A stretch of 32,371 nt of DNA from Comamonadaceae bacterium (GTDB lineage Bacteria > Pseudomonadota > Gammaproteobacteria > Burkholderiales > Burkholderiaceae_C), in the NCBI GenBank assembly GCA_011391745.1, contig JAABPX010000042.1, positions 1 through 32,371 of the forward strand, in the 5' to 3' direction. The notes under the pieces were generated by a model. The model was not told where the DNA came from, searched no databases, and worked only from the letters and a program-made list of their open reading frames with translations. Below, in pieces: positions 1 through 8,813 of this stretch; the stretch's first letter is position 1; each line of letters starts with the position of its first letter. The translations under genes were made by a program, and so were the position numbers.

Positions 1-217
1 AGCCGTGGCCGTTGGAGAGCACAAAACGGTCGCGGTTGGCCCACTGGGGATTGGAGGGGTTGTGCTGTAGATGGCGGTTCCACAGCACTTCGGCGATGTC
101 GGCCATGCCCATGGGCGCACCGGGGTGACCGCTCTTGGCTTTTTCCACGGCATCAACGGCGAGCATGCGAACGGCATTGGCCATCTGACGGGCCATGGCG
201 GGGGTGGGGTGTTGCAT
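1..217 (-). CDS. cbbT: Transketolase, N-terminal part (runs off left edge)
   Basis: Only the first 72 codons are in the window; the rest lies beyond base 1. Transketolase moves two-carbon units between sugar phosphates with thiamine diphosphate in the regenerative half of the Calvin cycle. The visible protein has the family's N-terminal hallmarks: an early [15 protein letters not shown] stretch, then [18 protein letters not shown], and later [12 protein letters not shown], where the histidines belong to the thiamine-diphosphate and substrate site. The start ATG at 217 has an AAGGAA ribosome-binding site just upstream. It sits 20 bases after prk on the same strand and is the last visible gene of the cbbY-rpe-fbp-prk-tkt operon, so I use the cbb name. 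Identity is secure; completeness cannot be judged. Confidence 0.93.
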   Translation of the reverse strand, partial: MQHPTPAMARQMANAVRMLAVDAVEKAKSGHPGAPMGMADIAEVLWNRHLQHNPSNPQWANRDRFVLSNGHG

Positions 218-237
218 CAAATTTCCTTGTTAATGAA

Positions 238-1113
238 TCAAGCGGCTTTTTTCTTGCGCTCCATCATTCGCCAGATGAAGGGCGTGAAGATCAGCTGCAT
301 GGCCAACTCCATCTTGCCGCCAGGCACCACGATGGTGTTGGCGCGGCTCATGTGCGAGCCACCGATCATGTTCAGCAGGTACTGGAAGTCGATGCCCTTG
401 GGTTTGGCAAAACGGATCACCACCATGCTTTCGTCGGCGGTGGGTACGTCGCGAGCCACGAAGGGGTTGGAGGTGTCCACAATCGGCACGCGCTGGAAGT
501 TGACGTGCGTGTGTTGGAACTGCGGACAGATGTAGTTCACGTAATCGGGCATGCGGCGCAGGATGGTGTCGGTCACCGCATCGGCGCTGTAGCCGCGCAT
601 GTTTTTGTCGCGGTAGAGCTTCTGGATCCACTCCAAGTTGATGACCGGCACCACACCGACCAAGAGGTCGGGGTATTGGGCCACGTTGTGCTCGGGCGTC
701 ACCACCGCGCCGTGCAGGCCTTCGTAGAACAGCATGTCGGTGTCTTTGGGCAGATCTTCCCAAGGGGTGAAGGTGCCGGGGTCTTGTTTGTAGGGCGCCG
801 CTTCTTCGGCGTTGTGCAGGTACTTGCGGCTCTTACCATGCCCCGTCTCGCTGTAGGTCTTGAACAGACTTTCGATCTCGCCAAACAAGTTGGCATCGGC
901 ACCGAAATGGCTGAAGTTGTTGTTACCAGCCTTTTCGGCTTCGGCGGCTTTGAGCTTCATCTCTTTGCGATCGAAGCGGTGGTAACTGTCGCCTTCGATG
1001 ATGGCGGCCGTCACGCTTTCGCGGCGGAAGATGTTCTGGAAGGTACGCGTGACGGTGGAGGTGCCCGCACCGGACGAACCGGTGATGGCAATGATGGGGT
1101 GCTTAACGGACAT
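238..1113 (-). CDS. cbbP: Phosphoribulokinase
   Basis: This 291-residue protein phosphorylates ribulose-5-phosphate with ATP to give ribulose-1,5-bisphosphate, the RuBisCO substrate. Length and sequence match the bacterial (class I) phosphoribulokinases. The P-loop GSSGAGTST is at residues 12-20, followed by the EGDSYHRF segment and the FYEGLHG motif typical of the family. The start ATG at 1113 is preceded by AGGAG at good spacing. It lies between fbp (41 bases upstream) and tkt (20 bases downstream), all on the minus strand, in a CBB regeneration operon. Bacterial enzymes of this class are usually allosterically controlled by NADH and AMP; that is family knowledge, not something seen here. 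Confidence 0.97.
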   Translation of the reverse strand: MSVKHPIIAITGSSGAGTSTVTRTFQNIFRRESVTAAIIEGDSYHRFDRKEMKLKAAEAEKAGNNNFSHFGADANLFGEIESLFKTYSETGHGKSRKYLHNAEEAAPYKQDPGTFTPWEDLPKDTDMLFYEGLHGAVVTPEHNVAQYPDLLVGVVPVINLEWIQKLYRDKNMRGYSADAVTDTILRRMPDYVNYICPQFQHTHVNFQRVPIVDTSNPFVARDVPTADESMVVIRFAKPKGIDFQYLLNMIGGSHMSRANTIVVPGGKMELAMQLIFTPFIWRMMERKKKAA

Positions 1114-1154
1114 GTCGATCTCCTGGCATTGGGTGTGGGGTGGTGGTCTGGGGT

Positions 1155-2249
1155 TCAGTCGCGAAACAAGCTGCGCTCAGCGAACAAGGGGTTGATGTCG
1201 TCTTTGGCTTGGGCCGGTTCACGGTGGTAACGCTCAATACGCTCCACTTCGTTTTTCGAACCAAACACCAAACCAATGCGCTGGTGCAATTCGGTGGGCT
1301 GCACCGTCAACATGGCCTCACGCCCCGTGCTGGCGCGGCCACCGGCTTGTTCCATGATCATGCCGATGGGGTTGGCTTCGTACAGCAAGCGCAAGCGGCC
1401 TGGCTTGCTGGGATCTTTGGTGTCACGGGGGTACAAGAACACACCGCCACGCATCAAGATGCGGTGGGCTTCGGCCACCATCGATGCGATCCAGCGCATG
1501 TTGAAATCTTTGGCGCGGGGACCGGTTTTGCCCGCCAAACATTCGTCGACATAGCGCTTAACGGGCAGCTCCCAAAAGCGGCTGTTGGACGCGTTGATGG
1601 CAAATTCTTGGGTGTCGGCGGGAATTTGGATTTTTTCATTGGTCAGTTTGAACTCGCCCAAGTTGGGGTCCAACGTGAAGCCGTAGACGCCAGTGCCGAC
1701 GGTGAGCACCAACATGGTGGTCGGGCCATAAAGGGCGTAGCCCGCAGCCACTTGCTGTGTGCCTGGCTGCAAGAAGTCCTCGCTGACCACTTCACGGCCC
1801 GAGTCGATCACCGATTGGGGCGCACGCAAGACGCTGAAGATGGTGCCGATGCTGACGTTGACATCGATGTTGCTCGAACCATCCAAGGGGTCGAACACCA
1901 ACAGGTATTTGCCTTGGGGATAGGTTTTGGGGATGGGGTACGGGCCGTCCATTTCCTCGGACGCCATGCCCGCCAAGTGACCGCCCCATTCGTTGGCCTT
2001 AATGAAGATGTCGTTGCTGATAACGTCGAGTTTTTTTTGCGTCTCGCCCTGCACATTGATGCTGGTGTGTTCGTCACCGTGGTTACCCAACATATCGCCC
2101 AAGGCGCCGTGAGAGACGCTGCGGGCAATGGCTTTACACGCCAGCGCCACGTTCAAGATCAGCGCATTAAAGTCGCCACTGGCATTGGGGTATCGACGGC
2201 GCTGCTCGATCAAGAACTGCGTGAGGGTGGGGCGTTTGGACAAGGGCAT
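1155..2249 (-). CDS. cbbF: Class I fructose-1,6-bisphosphatase
   Basis: The protein has 364 residues and hydrolyses fructose-1,6-bisphosphate to fructose-6-phosphate; in CBB operons such enzymes may also act on sedoheptulose-1,7-bisphosphate. The metal-binding signature [11 protein letters not shown] at residues 119-129 and the upstream SEEMD segment identify class I FBPase. Further typical segments are [12 protein letters not shown] and a C-terminal [17 protein letters not shown], which holds the substrate-binding region. The length is slightly above the roughly 330 residues of E. coli Fbp, as is common in this lineage. It lies 39 bases after rpe and 41 before prk on the same strand. No separate SBPase gene is visible, so dual activity is an inference. 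Confidence 0.96.
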   Translation of the reverse strand: MPLSKRPTLTQFLIEQRRRYPNASGDFNALILNVALACKAIARSVSHGALGDMLGNHGDEHTSINVQGETQKKLDVISNDIFIKANEWGGHLAGMASEEMDGPYPIPKTYPQGKYLLVFDPLDGSSNIDVNVSIGTIFSVLRAPQSVIDSGREVVSEDFLQPGTQQVAAGYALYGPTTMLVLTVGTGVYGFTLDPNLGEFKLTNEKIQIPADTQEFAINASNSRFWELPVKRYVDECLAGKTGPRAKDFNMRWIASMVAEAHRILMRGGVFLYPRDTKDPSKPGRLRLLYEANPIGMIMEQAGGRASTGREAMLTVQPTELHQRIGLVFGSKNEVERIERYHREPAQAKDDINPLFAERSLFRD

Positions 2250-2288
2250 ACCGGACTTTCAAGGCAAAGGAAAAAAGAACAAAACGAA

Positions 2289-2978
2289 TCAGGCGGCACT
2301 GGCGTTGCGACGCAACTGGCCCATGACGGTGGTGTAGCCACCGTTGTTGTCGGGCGCACCAAACACGGCACTGCCCGCGACCAAGGTGTCGGCACCGGCG
2401 GCGACGATCTCGGCGATGTTGTCGACCTTCACGCCCCCATCGACCTCCAGCCAAATGGGCTGACCGCCAGCGGCCACATGGGCGTTGATGCGAGCACGCA
2501 CCTCACGCAACTTGCCCAAGGTGCTGGGGATGAAGGACTGGCCGCCAAACCCGGGGTTCACGCTCATGAGCAAGATCAAATCCAAACGATCCATGACGTG
2601 GTCGAGCACGCTCAGGCTGGTGGCGGGGTTGAGCACCAAACCAGCCTTACAGCCGTGCGACTTGATGAGCTGCACGGTGCGATCCACGTGCCGACTGGCT
2701 TCGGGGTGAAAGCTGATGATGTTGGCGCCAGCCTTGGCAAACAAGGGAATGAGCTCGTCCACCGGCTCGACCATGAGGTGCACGTCGATCGGGATGTTCA
2801 CGTGCGGACGAATCGCCTGACACACCAAGGGACCGACCGTTAGGTTGGGCACGTAGTGGTTGTCCATCACGTCAAAGTGAACCAAGTCCGCGCCCGCGGC
2901 CTCAATGGCACGCACCTCTTCACCCAAACGGGCAAAGTCGGCAGACAAAATGGAGGGGGCAAGGCGAATGTGGCTCAT
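2289..2978 (-). CDS. rpe: Ribulose-phosphate 3-epimerase
   Basis: This TIM-barrel enzyme of 229 residues interconverts xylulose-5-phosphate and ribulose-5-phosphate, feeding phosphoribulokinase. Family motifs are clear: [18 protein letters not shown] at the N-terminus, [14 protein letters not shown] with metal-binding His and Asp, [17 protein letters not shown] (phosphate loop) and LEVDGGV with the second catalytic Asp. The reading frame extends upstream to a TTG at 3014 that would overlap the end of cbbY. I prefer the ATG at 2978 because it yields the usual MSHIRLAPS start; its GAAAGA ribosome-binding site is weak. It is the second gene of the cbbY-rpe-fbp-prk-tkt operon, where it is often named cbbE. 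Confidence 0.96.
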   Translation of the reverse strand: MSHIRLAPSILSADFARLGEEVRAIEAAGADLVHFDVMDNHYVPNLTVGPLVCQAIRPHVNIPIDVHLMVEPVDELIPLFAKAGANIISFHPEASRHVDRTVQLIKSHGCKAGLVLNPATSLSVLDHVMDRLDLILLMSVNPGFGGQSFIPSTLGKLREVRARINAHVAAGGQPIWLEVDGGVKVDNIAEIVAAGADTLVAGSAVFGAPDNNGGYTTVMGQLRRNASAA

Positions 2979-3000
2979 GGTGTTCTTTCTGTAAGTGGGT

Positions 3001-3711
3001 TCAGGCCGACTCAAACCATCGGCGCAACTGAGTCAGTCGCACATGGCGCAAGTCCGGGACCACGCGCCAAGCGGCGCGAAAGTCGTGGTGATCGGTGAAG
3101 GGGTTGGGGGTAATGACGGTTTTTAAACCCGCCGCATTGGCTGCACTCAAGCCGTTGAACGAATCTTCAAACGCCACGCATTCGCTGGCTTCAAAGCCCA
3201 TGTCGCTCAGCACTTGGCGGTACACCTGGGGGTCGGGTTTTTTGACCGGCGAAGACGAGGCATCACCCACCGCCAAAAAATGCGTGCGCCAGTCCGACCC
3301 GATCGCCGCGCTGAGCAGCGCGGCGATGTTGGCGGGCGAGGTGGTGGTGGCGATCGCCAGTTGCAGGCCCTGCTCGCGGGCCTCTTGCATCAAGGCCAAG
3401 ACACCGGGGCGTAGGCTGACCTCACCGTTGCGCACCGCGGCTTCGTAAAACGCGGTTTTAACGTGGTGCAAGCGTTCCACCGTTTCGGTGATGGCACCGC
3501 ATTGCAACTCTTTTATGTTCGGTTCAACTTGGCGCCAGTGGTGCAGCATGCGCTCCTTGCCGCCAGAAATGTTGAGCAATTCGGTGTATTGGGCTTCGCT
3601 CCAGTGCCAGTCAAAACCCTCCTGGGCAAAGGCTTGGTTAAAGGCTTGGAGGTGGGCGTGCTCGGTGTCGGCCAAGGTACCGTCCACGTCAAAAATCAAA
3701 GCGTTGAGCAT
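3001..3711 (-). CDS. cbbY: HAD-family phosphatase CbbY (xylulose-1,5-bisphosphate phosphatase)
   Basis: This 236-residue HAD-superfamily hydrolase has motif [10 protein letters not shown] near the N-terminus, a cap insert, motif II in [11 protein letters not shown], motif III KKPDP and motif [13 protein letters not shown]. The tract [13 protein letters not shown] and the [12 protein letters not shown] cap segment match CbbY proteins more than the 2-phosphoglycolate phosphatase CbbZ/Gph. Known CbbY enzymes remove xylulose-1,5-bisphosphate, a misfire inhibitor of RuBisCO. An AGGAG abuts an ATG at 3717 and lies six bases before the ATG at 3711, so 3711 is the better start. It leads the operon and lies divergent to cbbR1 with 111 bases between them. 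Specificity is assigned by family resemblance. Confidence 0.88.
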   Translation of the reverse strand: MLNALIFDVDGTLADTEHAHLQAFNQAFAQEGFDWHWSEAQYTELLNISGGKERMLHHWRQVEPNIKELQCGAITETVERLHHVKTAFYEAAVRNGEVSLRPGVLALMQEAREQGLQLAIATTTSPANIAALLSAAIGSDWRTHFLAVGDASSSPVKKPDPQVYRQVLSDMGFEASECVAFEDSFNGLSAANAAGLKTVITPNPFTDHHDFRAAWRVVPDLRHVRLTQLRRWFESA

Positions 3712-3822
3712 CACCATCTCCTGCAAACACCACACCGCACACACGGCCATGGATACACTATAAGAACTCACTTAAATAAGGTAAATTCACAATTAATTGC
3801 AAATTAGTTAAGGTTTTACTGA
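3712..3822. promoter_or_regulatory. Divergent cbbY/cbbR1 control region with LysR-type T-N11-A site
   Basis: This AT-rich intergenic stretch separates the CBB regeneration operon from its divergent regulator. At 3794-3806 it holds TAATTGCAAATTA, a perfect inverted repeat (TAATT, three-base spacer, AATTA) with the T-N11-A form bound by LysR-type regulators. More TTA/TAA-rich sequence lies just to the left (3770-3790), in keeping with a multi-site CbbR operator. The symmetric site sits only 17 bases before the cbbR1 ATG, as expected for autoregulation. CbbR binding is inferred from position and motif. Confidence 0.6.
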
Positions 3823-4764
3823 ATGAAAAACGCCACATTCCGCCAACTCAGGGTGTTCAACGAGGTGGCCAAACACCTCAGTTTTGCCCGCGCGGCAGAG
3901 GCTTTGCACCTCACACCCCCAGCGGTGACCATGCAAATCAAGGAGCTGGAGGGCCATGTCGGCTTGCCGCTCTTCGACCGCCAAGGCCGACAGGTGTCGC
4001 TGACCACGGCAGGCGAATACATGCTGGTTTACGCCCGCAAAATGCTGGCCACCCTCAAAGACGCCGAAGACGCGGCCGCGCGGCTGCAGCGCTTGGAGGT
4101 CGGGACCCTAACGATTGGCATGGTCAGCACAGCCAAGTACTTTTTGCCGCGCTTGCTGACCCAATTCCGGCAAGAGCACAGCGGCATTGAAATCAAACTG
4201 GTGGTGGGCAACCGCGAGCAACTGGTGCAGATGCTGCAAGGCAACGAGGTGGACATCGCCGTCATGGGCCGCCCACCCACCGAATTGGCCACGCGGGCCG
4301 AGCCCTTTGCCGCCCACCCGCACATGTTTGTGGCCCCGACCGATCACCCTTTGCTCAAGGTGGGGCACCCGACCACCGAGCACTTGCGGCCCTACAGTTT
4401 CATCGTTCGTGAGCGCGGCTCAGGCACCCGCGCCGCGATGGAAAAATTCATGAACTCGCAGCGCTTGGAGCCGCGTGTGGTGATGGAGATGACGAGCAAT
4501 GAAACGATCAAACAAGCCGTCATGGCGGGCATGGGCCTGAGTTTTTTGTCGCTGCACACCTTGGGCCTGGAGCTTGAGCACGGTCTGATTGGCGTGCTCG
4601 ACGTTGAGGGCACGCCCATCGTGCGGGCTTGGAACGTGGTGCACACCCTTTCCAAGATGCTTTCACCCGCCGCCGAAGCGTTTCGTTACTTCATGCTGGA
4701 GAACGCCGAGAGCCAATTGGCAGAGCAATACGGCGCACACATGCCCTTGCCCCTGCGCCGCTGA
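3823..4764 (+). CDS. cbbR: LysR-family regulator CbbR, copy 1
   Basis: The 313-residue protein begins with a LysR winged helix-turn-helix (about residues 5-64, with SFARAAEALHLTPPAVTMQIKELE) and ends in the two-lobed effector-binding domain. Segments such as GTLTIGMVSTAKYFLPRLL and VVGNREQLVQML are typical of CbbR, which activates CBB operons in response to metabolites such as RuBP or NADPH (family knowledge). It is divergent from cbbY-rpe-fbp-prk-tkt, so that operon is its likely target. An AAGG stretch lies 9 bases before the ATG. Its stop is five bases from the convergent end of the small unknown gene that closes the RuBisCO operon. A second CbbR gene lies at 10358-11278. Confidence 0.93.
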   Translation: MKNATFRQLRVFNEVAKHLSFARAAEALHLTPPAVTMQIKELEGHVGLPLFDRQGRQVSLTTAGEYMLVYARKMLATLKDAEDAAARLQRLEVGTLTIGMVSTAKYFLPRLLTQFRQEHSGIEIKLVVGNREQLVQMLQGNEVDIAVMGRPPTELATRAEPFAAHPHMFVAPTDHPLLKVGHPTTEHLRPYSFIVRERGSGTRAAMEKFMNSQRLEPRVVMEMTSNETIKQAVMAGMGLSFLSLHTLGLELEHGLIGVLDVEGTPIVRAWNVVHTLSKMLSPAAEAFRYFMLENAESQLAEQYGAHMPLPLRR

Positions 4765-4769
4765 AGCGC

Positions 4770-5087
4770 TCAGTCGTCGTCGCCCAACTCGGCATCCCAG
4801 CCCATGGCTTTGGCCCGTTGCAGGGCCTCGTCGTGGATGCGTGCGTGGCGCGTGGCCAGCTCGGGCGGCAAGCGGCTGGGCAGCTGGCCATACGGCTCCC
4901 AAGCGGCGTGCACCGCTTCAAACAGGTTTTGCAAATCGCCCGCGTGTTTGCCGGCAAAGCCATCGCCTTCGGGCAACAAACCAAACACCCAAGCGTCGCG
5001 GATGATGCGCCCCGTCATGCTCATGCCGTGGTGCTCTTCGTGGTCGATGCCGCTGTAGGTTTTGGTGCGGCTTTGGATCATGCTCAT
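4770..5087 (-). CDS. Unknown 105-residue protein at the end of the RuBisCO operon
   Basis: I do not recognise a named family. The protein is small and soluble, without membrane segments or a signal peptide. It is rich in charged residues, with an early GIDHEEHHG cluster of acidic and histidine residues, an MTGRIIRDAWVFGLLPEG core, and an acidic tail (GDDD). The start at 5087 has AGGA about seven bases upstream; a second ATG lies two codons further. It begins 13 bases after cbbO on the same strand, which argues for co-transcription with cbbLSQO and a role tied to RuBisCO or its activase. The HEEHH cluster could bind metal, but that is a guess. Confidence 0.75.
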   Translation of the reverse strand: MSMIQSRTKTYSGIDHEEHHGMSMTGRIIRDAWVFGLLPEGDGFAGKHAGDLQNLFEAVHAAWEPYGQLPSRLPPELATRHARIHDEALQRAKAMGWDAELGDDD

Positions 5088-5100
5088 GGGGGTGTCCTGG

Positions 5101-7458
5101 TTAACGGGTCAGTCCAGCATACAGGACGGGGAGTTTTTCGGGCAGGCGCTCGACCTTGTCGACCACCAGGTAATGGCGTTCGCCAAAAATGCGGCTGACG
5201 TATTGATCAGCGCGGGGGTCCAAGCTCATGCAATAGGTGGTCACACCATTTCGGGCGGCCGCCTCAACGGCTTTTTTGGTGTCGTGGCGCAGGTACTGCG
5301 GGTCGCGCACATCCACATCGGCGGGCTCGCCGTCGGTGATGACGAGCAAGAGCTTTTTGCTGCTGCGCTGGGCTTTGAGCGCGGCCGTGGCGTGCCGAAT
5401 GGCCGCGCCCATGCGCGTGGACAACTGGCCTTGCATACCCGCCAAACGGGCCTTGGCCAGCTCATCGTAAGGCTGATCAAAATCTTTGAAACGCCAGTAG
5501 TTCACATCGTGGCGGCCGTCCGAACAAAAACCGTGGATCGCAAACGGGTCGCCCACTTTCTGGATGGCGTCGGCCAGCAAAGCACAGGCCGAGCGGGTCA
5601 GGTCCAACACCGTGTGTTCTTGCCCCGCCACCTTGTCGTTCGTGGAGTGCGACAGGTCAAGCAAGACCAGCACCGAAATGTCGCGGGTTTTGCGCACGCT
5701 GCGCATCATGATGCGCGGGTCGGGCTGACGGCCCATGCGCATCTCGATCACCGAAGCCAACGCAGCGTTGAGGTCAATCTCGTCGCCGTCTTCGAGCTTG
5801 CGGATGCGCTGCACCCCTTGGGGCTGCATGGCATCCAAAATGAATTTCATACGGCCGATCAAACGGCGATGCTCGCTCAAAATGCCATCGATCAGGGTCG
5901 GGTCGCCCGCTTTGGGCCGACGCTCTTGCACCGTGGCCCAAGCCGGGCGCTCGAGCTGGATCATGTGGTCCCACTCGCCGTAATGCACGGGCGGCAACAC
6001 CGGTTCGCGACCTTCGCTGTCATTGAAGGACACGCCCAGGTCTTCATAAGGGAACAACTCGGTGCCCAGCACCCAGACCTCTTGCGCGTCGTCGCCCGCA
6101 CCCTCCACTTCCAGCTCGTTGACGAATTCCATCAGGTTGACTTGCTTGCGCACCTGTTGAGGCGGCTCGTAACCCGCGGCGACCGAACGCTCAAAGTCGT
6201 AGCCATCAAACGCCCAAAAGTAACGGTTGTCGTCGCGGTAGACGGCGGCTTGACCATCGGTTCGAGGGGCGAACGCGGGGCCTTGGGTGAGCTCGCGGTA
6301 GCTGTGCGCCAACTGCACACCCATGGCCCACGCTTCGCTGTTGTCGTGGGGCTGGGCCAGCAGGCGCGGCATGGCTTCGGCCATCAAGGCACGGCCTTGG
6401 GCGATCCAAGGGTGGGCATCGTCGTACATGGGGTCGACCCAAGCCCGCGCCATGCGGGCCAACCAATCGCCTGCCGTGGCTTGCTGCGTGGCGGGGGTGG
6501 TGTGCAACTGTGCCCACAAAGGCCGCATGCCAGGAAAGCGCGCCATCGCCAAGGCTTCCACCCGGGCGTCTTCGGCCAAGGCCACCATGGCCATCTGCCA
6601 CGGGTTGAGCGATTCGGCCGAGATCGGTTGGCGCGTGAACACCACATGGGCCGCAGCGTGGGCGCAAGCCGCGCGGTAGAGCTGGGTGGCGTCCACTAGG
6701 CCATCGTTGCCCTGCACGGCGTCCAAGGCGTCGGGCAAGTGGATGAAATAGTCCTCGATGAAGGGGCGCAAGCCTTCCCGGTTTTCAAAGTCACCCGAGG
6801 TGGGGCGCATGAAAAAGTCACGGCCCCACAAGGCACGCAGGTACATGTTGATGCGCCGCTGCACATCGACCAACAAGGTGCCTTTGCGCTCTTGTTGCAG
6901 CATGGCCAAAGATTCTTTGGACTGCAAACCGAAATACGCGATTTGGGCCTCGTATTCCGTTCGGTGGGCTTGTGCCCCCCAGGTGGCCCATCGGCGCAAG
7001 CCCCCCAAAGTCAGCTGACCAAACAGCGCATCGAGCTGCCCCAACATGGGCCGCAAACCGCGCGGGGCTTGCGCCACCAACGTATTGAGAAACTGCAGGT
7101 ACTGCATGAACAGCGCCGCGTCGGCCAAACGCTTGGCTGCGGTCGGGGCGGTGGCCAGCACCAACTCGATCACCGAACCCGAGGTTTTAGACGCCAAGAC
7201 CAAGGCGGTGGTGGCCAATTCGCCAACCACATCCTCACCAATCTCTTTGGCCACTTGCGGTGCGCCATCGATCCAGGCGTTGACCAAGGCATGGCCACGA
7301 CCCAAACCGCGCAAGGCCGCAGCGCCCTTGACGTAGTTGTCGAGCCCACGGGCAGAAAACACCTTGGTCGCCTCGGGCCAGGTGTGTGTGAGCAAGTCCA
7401 CCGAAGCCGGGTCGAGTTGCTCGACCCACTCGGCGTGGTCTTGAAGCTGCACCGACAT
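5101..7458 (-). CDS. cbbO: RuBisCO activase adaptor CbbO (VWA-domain protein)
   Basis: CbbO is the substrate adaptor of the CbbQ/CbbO activase, which removes inhibitory sugar phosphates from RuBisCO active sites. This product has 785 residues, as usual for the family. A long helical N-terminal part is followed, from about residue 594, by a von Willebrand factor A domain. Its MIDAS motif is intact: DLSHS (DxSxS), a Thr in QLSTRMGAA, and ITDGEPAD. The frame extends upstream into cbbQ, but the ATG at 7458 (MSVQLQDHAEW) gives the expected start and a 13-base gap to cbbQ. The ribosome-binding site is weak (AGGCAC), so coupling to cbbQ is likely. Confidence 0.95.
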   Translation of the reverse strand: MSVQLQDHAEWVEQLDPASVDLLTHTWPEATKVFSARGLDNYVKGAAALRGLGRGHALVNAWIDGAPQVAKEIGEDVVGELATTALVLASKTSGSVIELVLATAPTAAKRLADAALFMQYLQFLNTLVAQAPRGLRPMLGQLDALFGQLTLGGLRRWATWGAQAHRTEYEAQIAYFGLQSKESLAMLQQERKGTLLVDVQRRINMYLRALWGRDFFMRPTSGDFENREGLRPFIEDYFIHLPDALDAVQGNDGLVDATQLYRAACAHAAAHVVFTRQPISAESLNPWQMAMVALAEDARVEALAMARFPGMRPLWAQLHTTPATQQATAGDWLARMARAWVDPMYDDAHPWIAQGRALMAEAMPRLLAQPHDNSEAWAMGVQLAHSYRELTQGPAFAPRTDGQAAVYRDDNRYFWAFDGYDFERSVAAGYEPPQQVRKQVNLMEFVNELEVEGAGDDAQEVWVLGTELFPYEDLGVSFNDSEGREPVLPPVHYGEWDHMIQLERPAWATVQERRPKAGDPTLIDGILSEHRRLIGRMKFILDAMQPQGVQRIRKLEDGDEIDLNAALASVIEMRMGRQPDPRIMMRSVRKTRDISVLVLLDLSHSTNDKVAGQEHTVLDLTRSACALLADAIQKVGDPFAIHGFCSDGRHDVNYWRFKDFDQPYDELAKARLAGMQGQLSTRMGAAIRHATAALKAQRSSKKLLLVITDGEPADVDVRDPQYLRHDTKKAVEAAARNGVTTYCMSLDPRADQYVSRIFGERHYLVVDKVERLPEKLPVLYAGLTR

Positions 7459-7471
7459 CGAGGTGCCTGCG

Positions 7472-8275
7472 TCAGAAGAAAGTAGAAACAGCGGCGTCCA
7501 AGGCGTCGCGCATGTCGGGGTCGTCCGTGATCGGGCGCACCAAGGCCACACGGCAAGCGGCTTGCGCGGCCACGCCTTGGGCAATCAAGCTGCCCGCGTA
7601 GATCAACATGCGGGTGGAAATGCCTTCGTCCAAACCATGGCCTTTGAGGTTGCGCGCCCGCTCGGCGATGCCCACCAGCTTGGCCGCCACGTCGGCGCTG
7701 ACGCCCGTTTCGTGCGCGACGATTTCGGTTTCGATGTCGTGTTCTGGGTAGTTGAAATCCAGCGCGCCAAAACGTTGTTTGGTCGACTGCTTCAGGTCTT
7801 TCATCAGGCTTTGGTAGCCCGGGTTGTACGAGATGACGATTTGAAAATCGGGGTGGGCTTGCACCAGCTCGCCCTTCTTCTCCAAGGGCAAAACGCGGCG
7901 GTTGTCGGTCAAGGGGTGGATCACCACGGTGGTGTCTTGACGCGCCTCGACGACCTCATCGAGGTAACAAATCGCGCCATGGCGAGCGGCCACGGCCAAA
8001 GGACCGTCTTGCCAGCGGGTGCCGTTGGCATCCAACAAGAAACGGCCCACCAGGTCGCTGGCGGTCATGTCCTCATTGCAGGCTACGGTGATCAGGGGCT
8101 TGTTCAGCTTCCAGGCCATGTGCTCGACAAAGCGGGTTTTGCCGCAGCCGGTGGGGCCTTTGAGCATCATGGGCATGCGCACCGAGTAGGCGGCTTCAAA
8201 CAGCTCGACCTCGTCGGCCACGGGGCGGTAATAAGGTTCTTGGGCGACGCGATAGGCGTCCAATGCTTCGCTCAT
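7472..8275 (-). CDS. cbbQ: RuBisCO activase AAA+ ATPase CbbQ
   Basis: This 267-residue MoxR-type AAA+ ATPase is the motor of the CbbQO RuBisCO activase. Walker A is GPTGCGKT at residues 40-47 and Walker B is [10 protein letters not shown] at about 102-111. The sensor-1 segment [11 protein letters not shown] and arginine-finger region [11 protein letters not shown] follow. Length and motifs match CbbQ/NorQ; the position between cbbS and cbbO makes it CbbQ. In this family hexamers bind CbbO and act on form I RuBisCO. A 156-base gap with a strong inverted repeat separates it from cbbS, so it may be expressed at a lower level than the RuBisCO subunits. Confidence 0.96.
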   Translation of the reverse strand: MSEALDAYRVAQEPYYRPVADEVELFEAAYSVRMPMMLKGPTGCGKTRFVEHMAWKLNKPLITVACNEDMTASDLVGRFLLDANGTRWQDGPLAVAARHGAICYLDEVVEARQDTTVVIHPLTDNRRVLPLEKKGELVQAHPDFQIVISYNPGYQSLMKDLKQSTKQRFGALDFNYPEHDIETEIVAHETGVSADVAAKLVGIAERARNLKGHGLDEGISTRMLIYAGSLIAQGVAAQAACRVALVRPITDDPDMRDALDAAVSTFF

Positions 8276-8310
8276 GTTCTTGTCTCCGTTTGCTCGTTGC
8301 CCCGCAGCGC

Positions 8311-8400
8311 GTGGCGCGGGGTGGCCAACTACGTTCGTGTCCCCCGCTGGCCTTCGGCCAGCTCCTCCTTGACCTCACTGCGTTGGCCACCCCGCGCCAC
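8311..8400. repeat. 19-bp perfect inverted repeat with nested hairpin between cbbS and cbbQ
   Basis: The arm GTGGCGCGGGGTGGCCAAC at 8311-8329 is exactly complementary to the arm at 8382-8400. The 52 bases between hold a second hairpin, GCTGGCC at 8346-8352 and GGCCAGC at 8356-8362 with a three-base loop. No run of T follows on the minus strand, so it is not a standard intrinsic terminator. In the cbb mRNA it could protect the cbbLS part from decay or limit read-through into cbbQO. The nested-palindrome design also fits a dispersed extragenic (REP or MITE-like) element. A genome search would separate these options. Confidence 0.8.
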
Positions 8401-8431
8401 ACGGGTGTGCGAGGCGCAAGGGGGTCAACCG

Positions 8432-8785
8432 TCAGACTGTCTTGCCGCGGAAGATCACCATCGACGCGCCTTGCGACTGCGTGAAGTTGTTGTAGCCGAT
8501 CAAGCGGATGTGGTTATCCGGGTTGGCTTGGCGGCAGGCTTCGCATTCGGCCAGCACCTTGTCCACGTCGGTTTCACCGAACATGGGCAGTTTCCACATG
8601 TACCAGTAGGAGTCCATCAGGTACTGGGGTTCGGTGTGTTCGATGGCAGGGTTCAGGCCTTTTTTGACCAAGTATTCCACCTGTTTGCGGATCTCTTCCT
8701 TGGTCATCGCAGGCAGGTAAGAGAAGGTCTCGAACTTGCGGCTGGCCGGATCGGACAAGCGGGAGTTGTAGTCTTGCATGCTCAT
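8432..8785 (-). CDS. cbbS: RuBisCO small subunit, form I
   Basis: The 117-residue small subunit caps the L8 core of form I RuBisCO. Typical segments are [20 protein letters not shown] near the N-terminus, [18 protein letters not shown] in the middle, and [23 protein letters not shown] at the end. The frame runs open into cbbL, but the ATG at 8785 has AAGGA eight bases upstream and gives the standard length; a second ATG lies at 8779. It follows cbbL by 28 bases. The short beta-A/beta-B region and the neighbouring cbbQO indicate form IA of the non-carboxysomal type. No carboxysome genes are in the window. Confidence 0.97.
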   Translation of the reverse strand: MSMQDYNSRLSDPASRKFETFSYLPAMTKEEIRKQVEYLVKKGLNPAIEHTEPQYLMDSYWYMWKLPMFGETDVDKVLAECEACRQANPDNHIRLIGYNNFTQSQGASMVIFRGKTV

Positions 8786-8813
8786 GGTGTGTGTCCTTGA
8801 CTGTGATGAGGGA

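Noticed and set aside
1140..2843. Plus-strand open frame across fbp and rpe
   Set aside because: It is an antisense shadow of two strongly identified enzymes; no ribosome-binding site or domain supports it.
8276..8431. Small open frames in the cbbS-cbbQ gap as genes
   Set aside because: They are produced by the inverted repeat and its flanks, and none has a family match or start signal.
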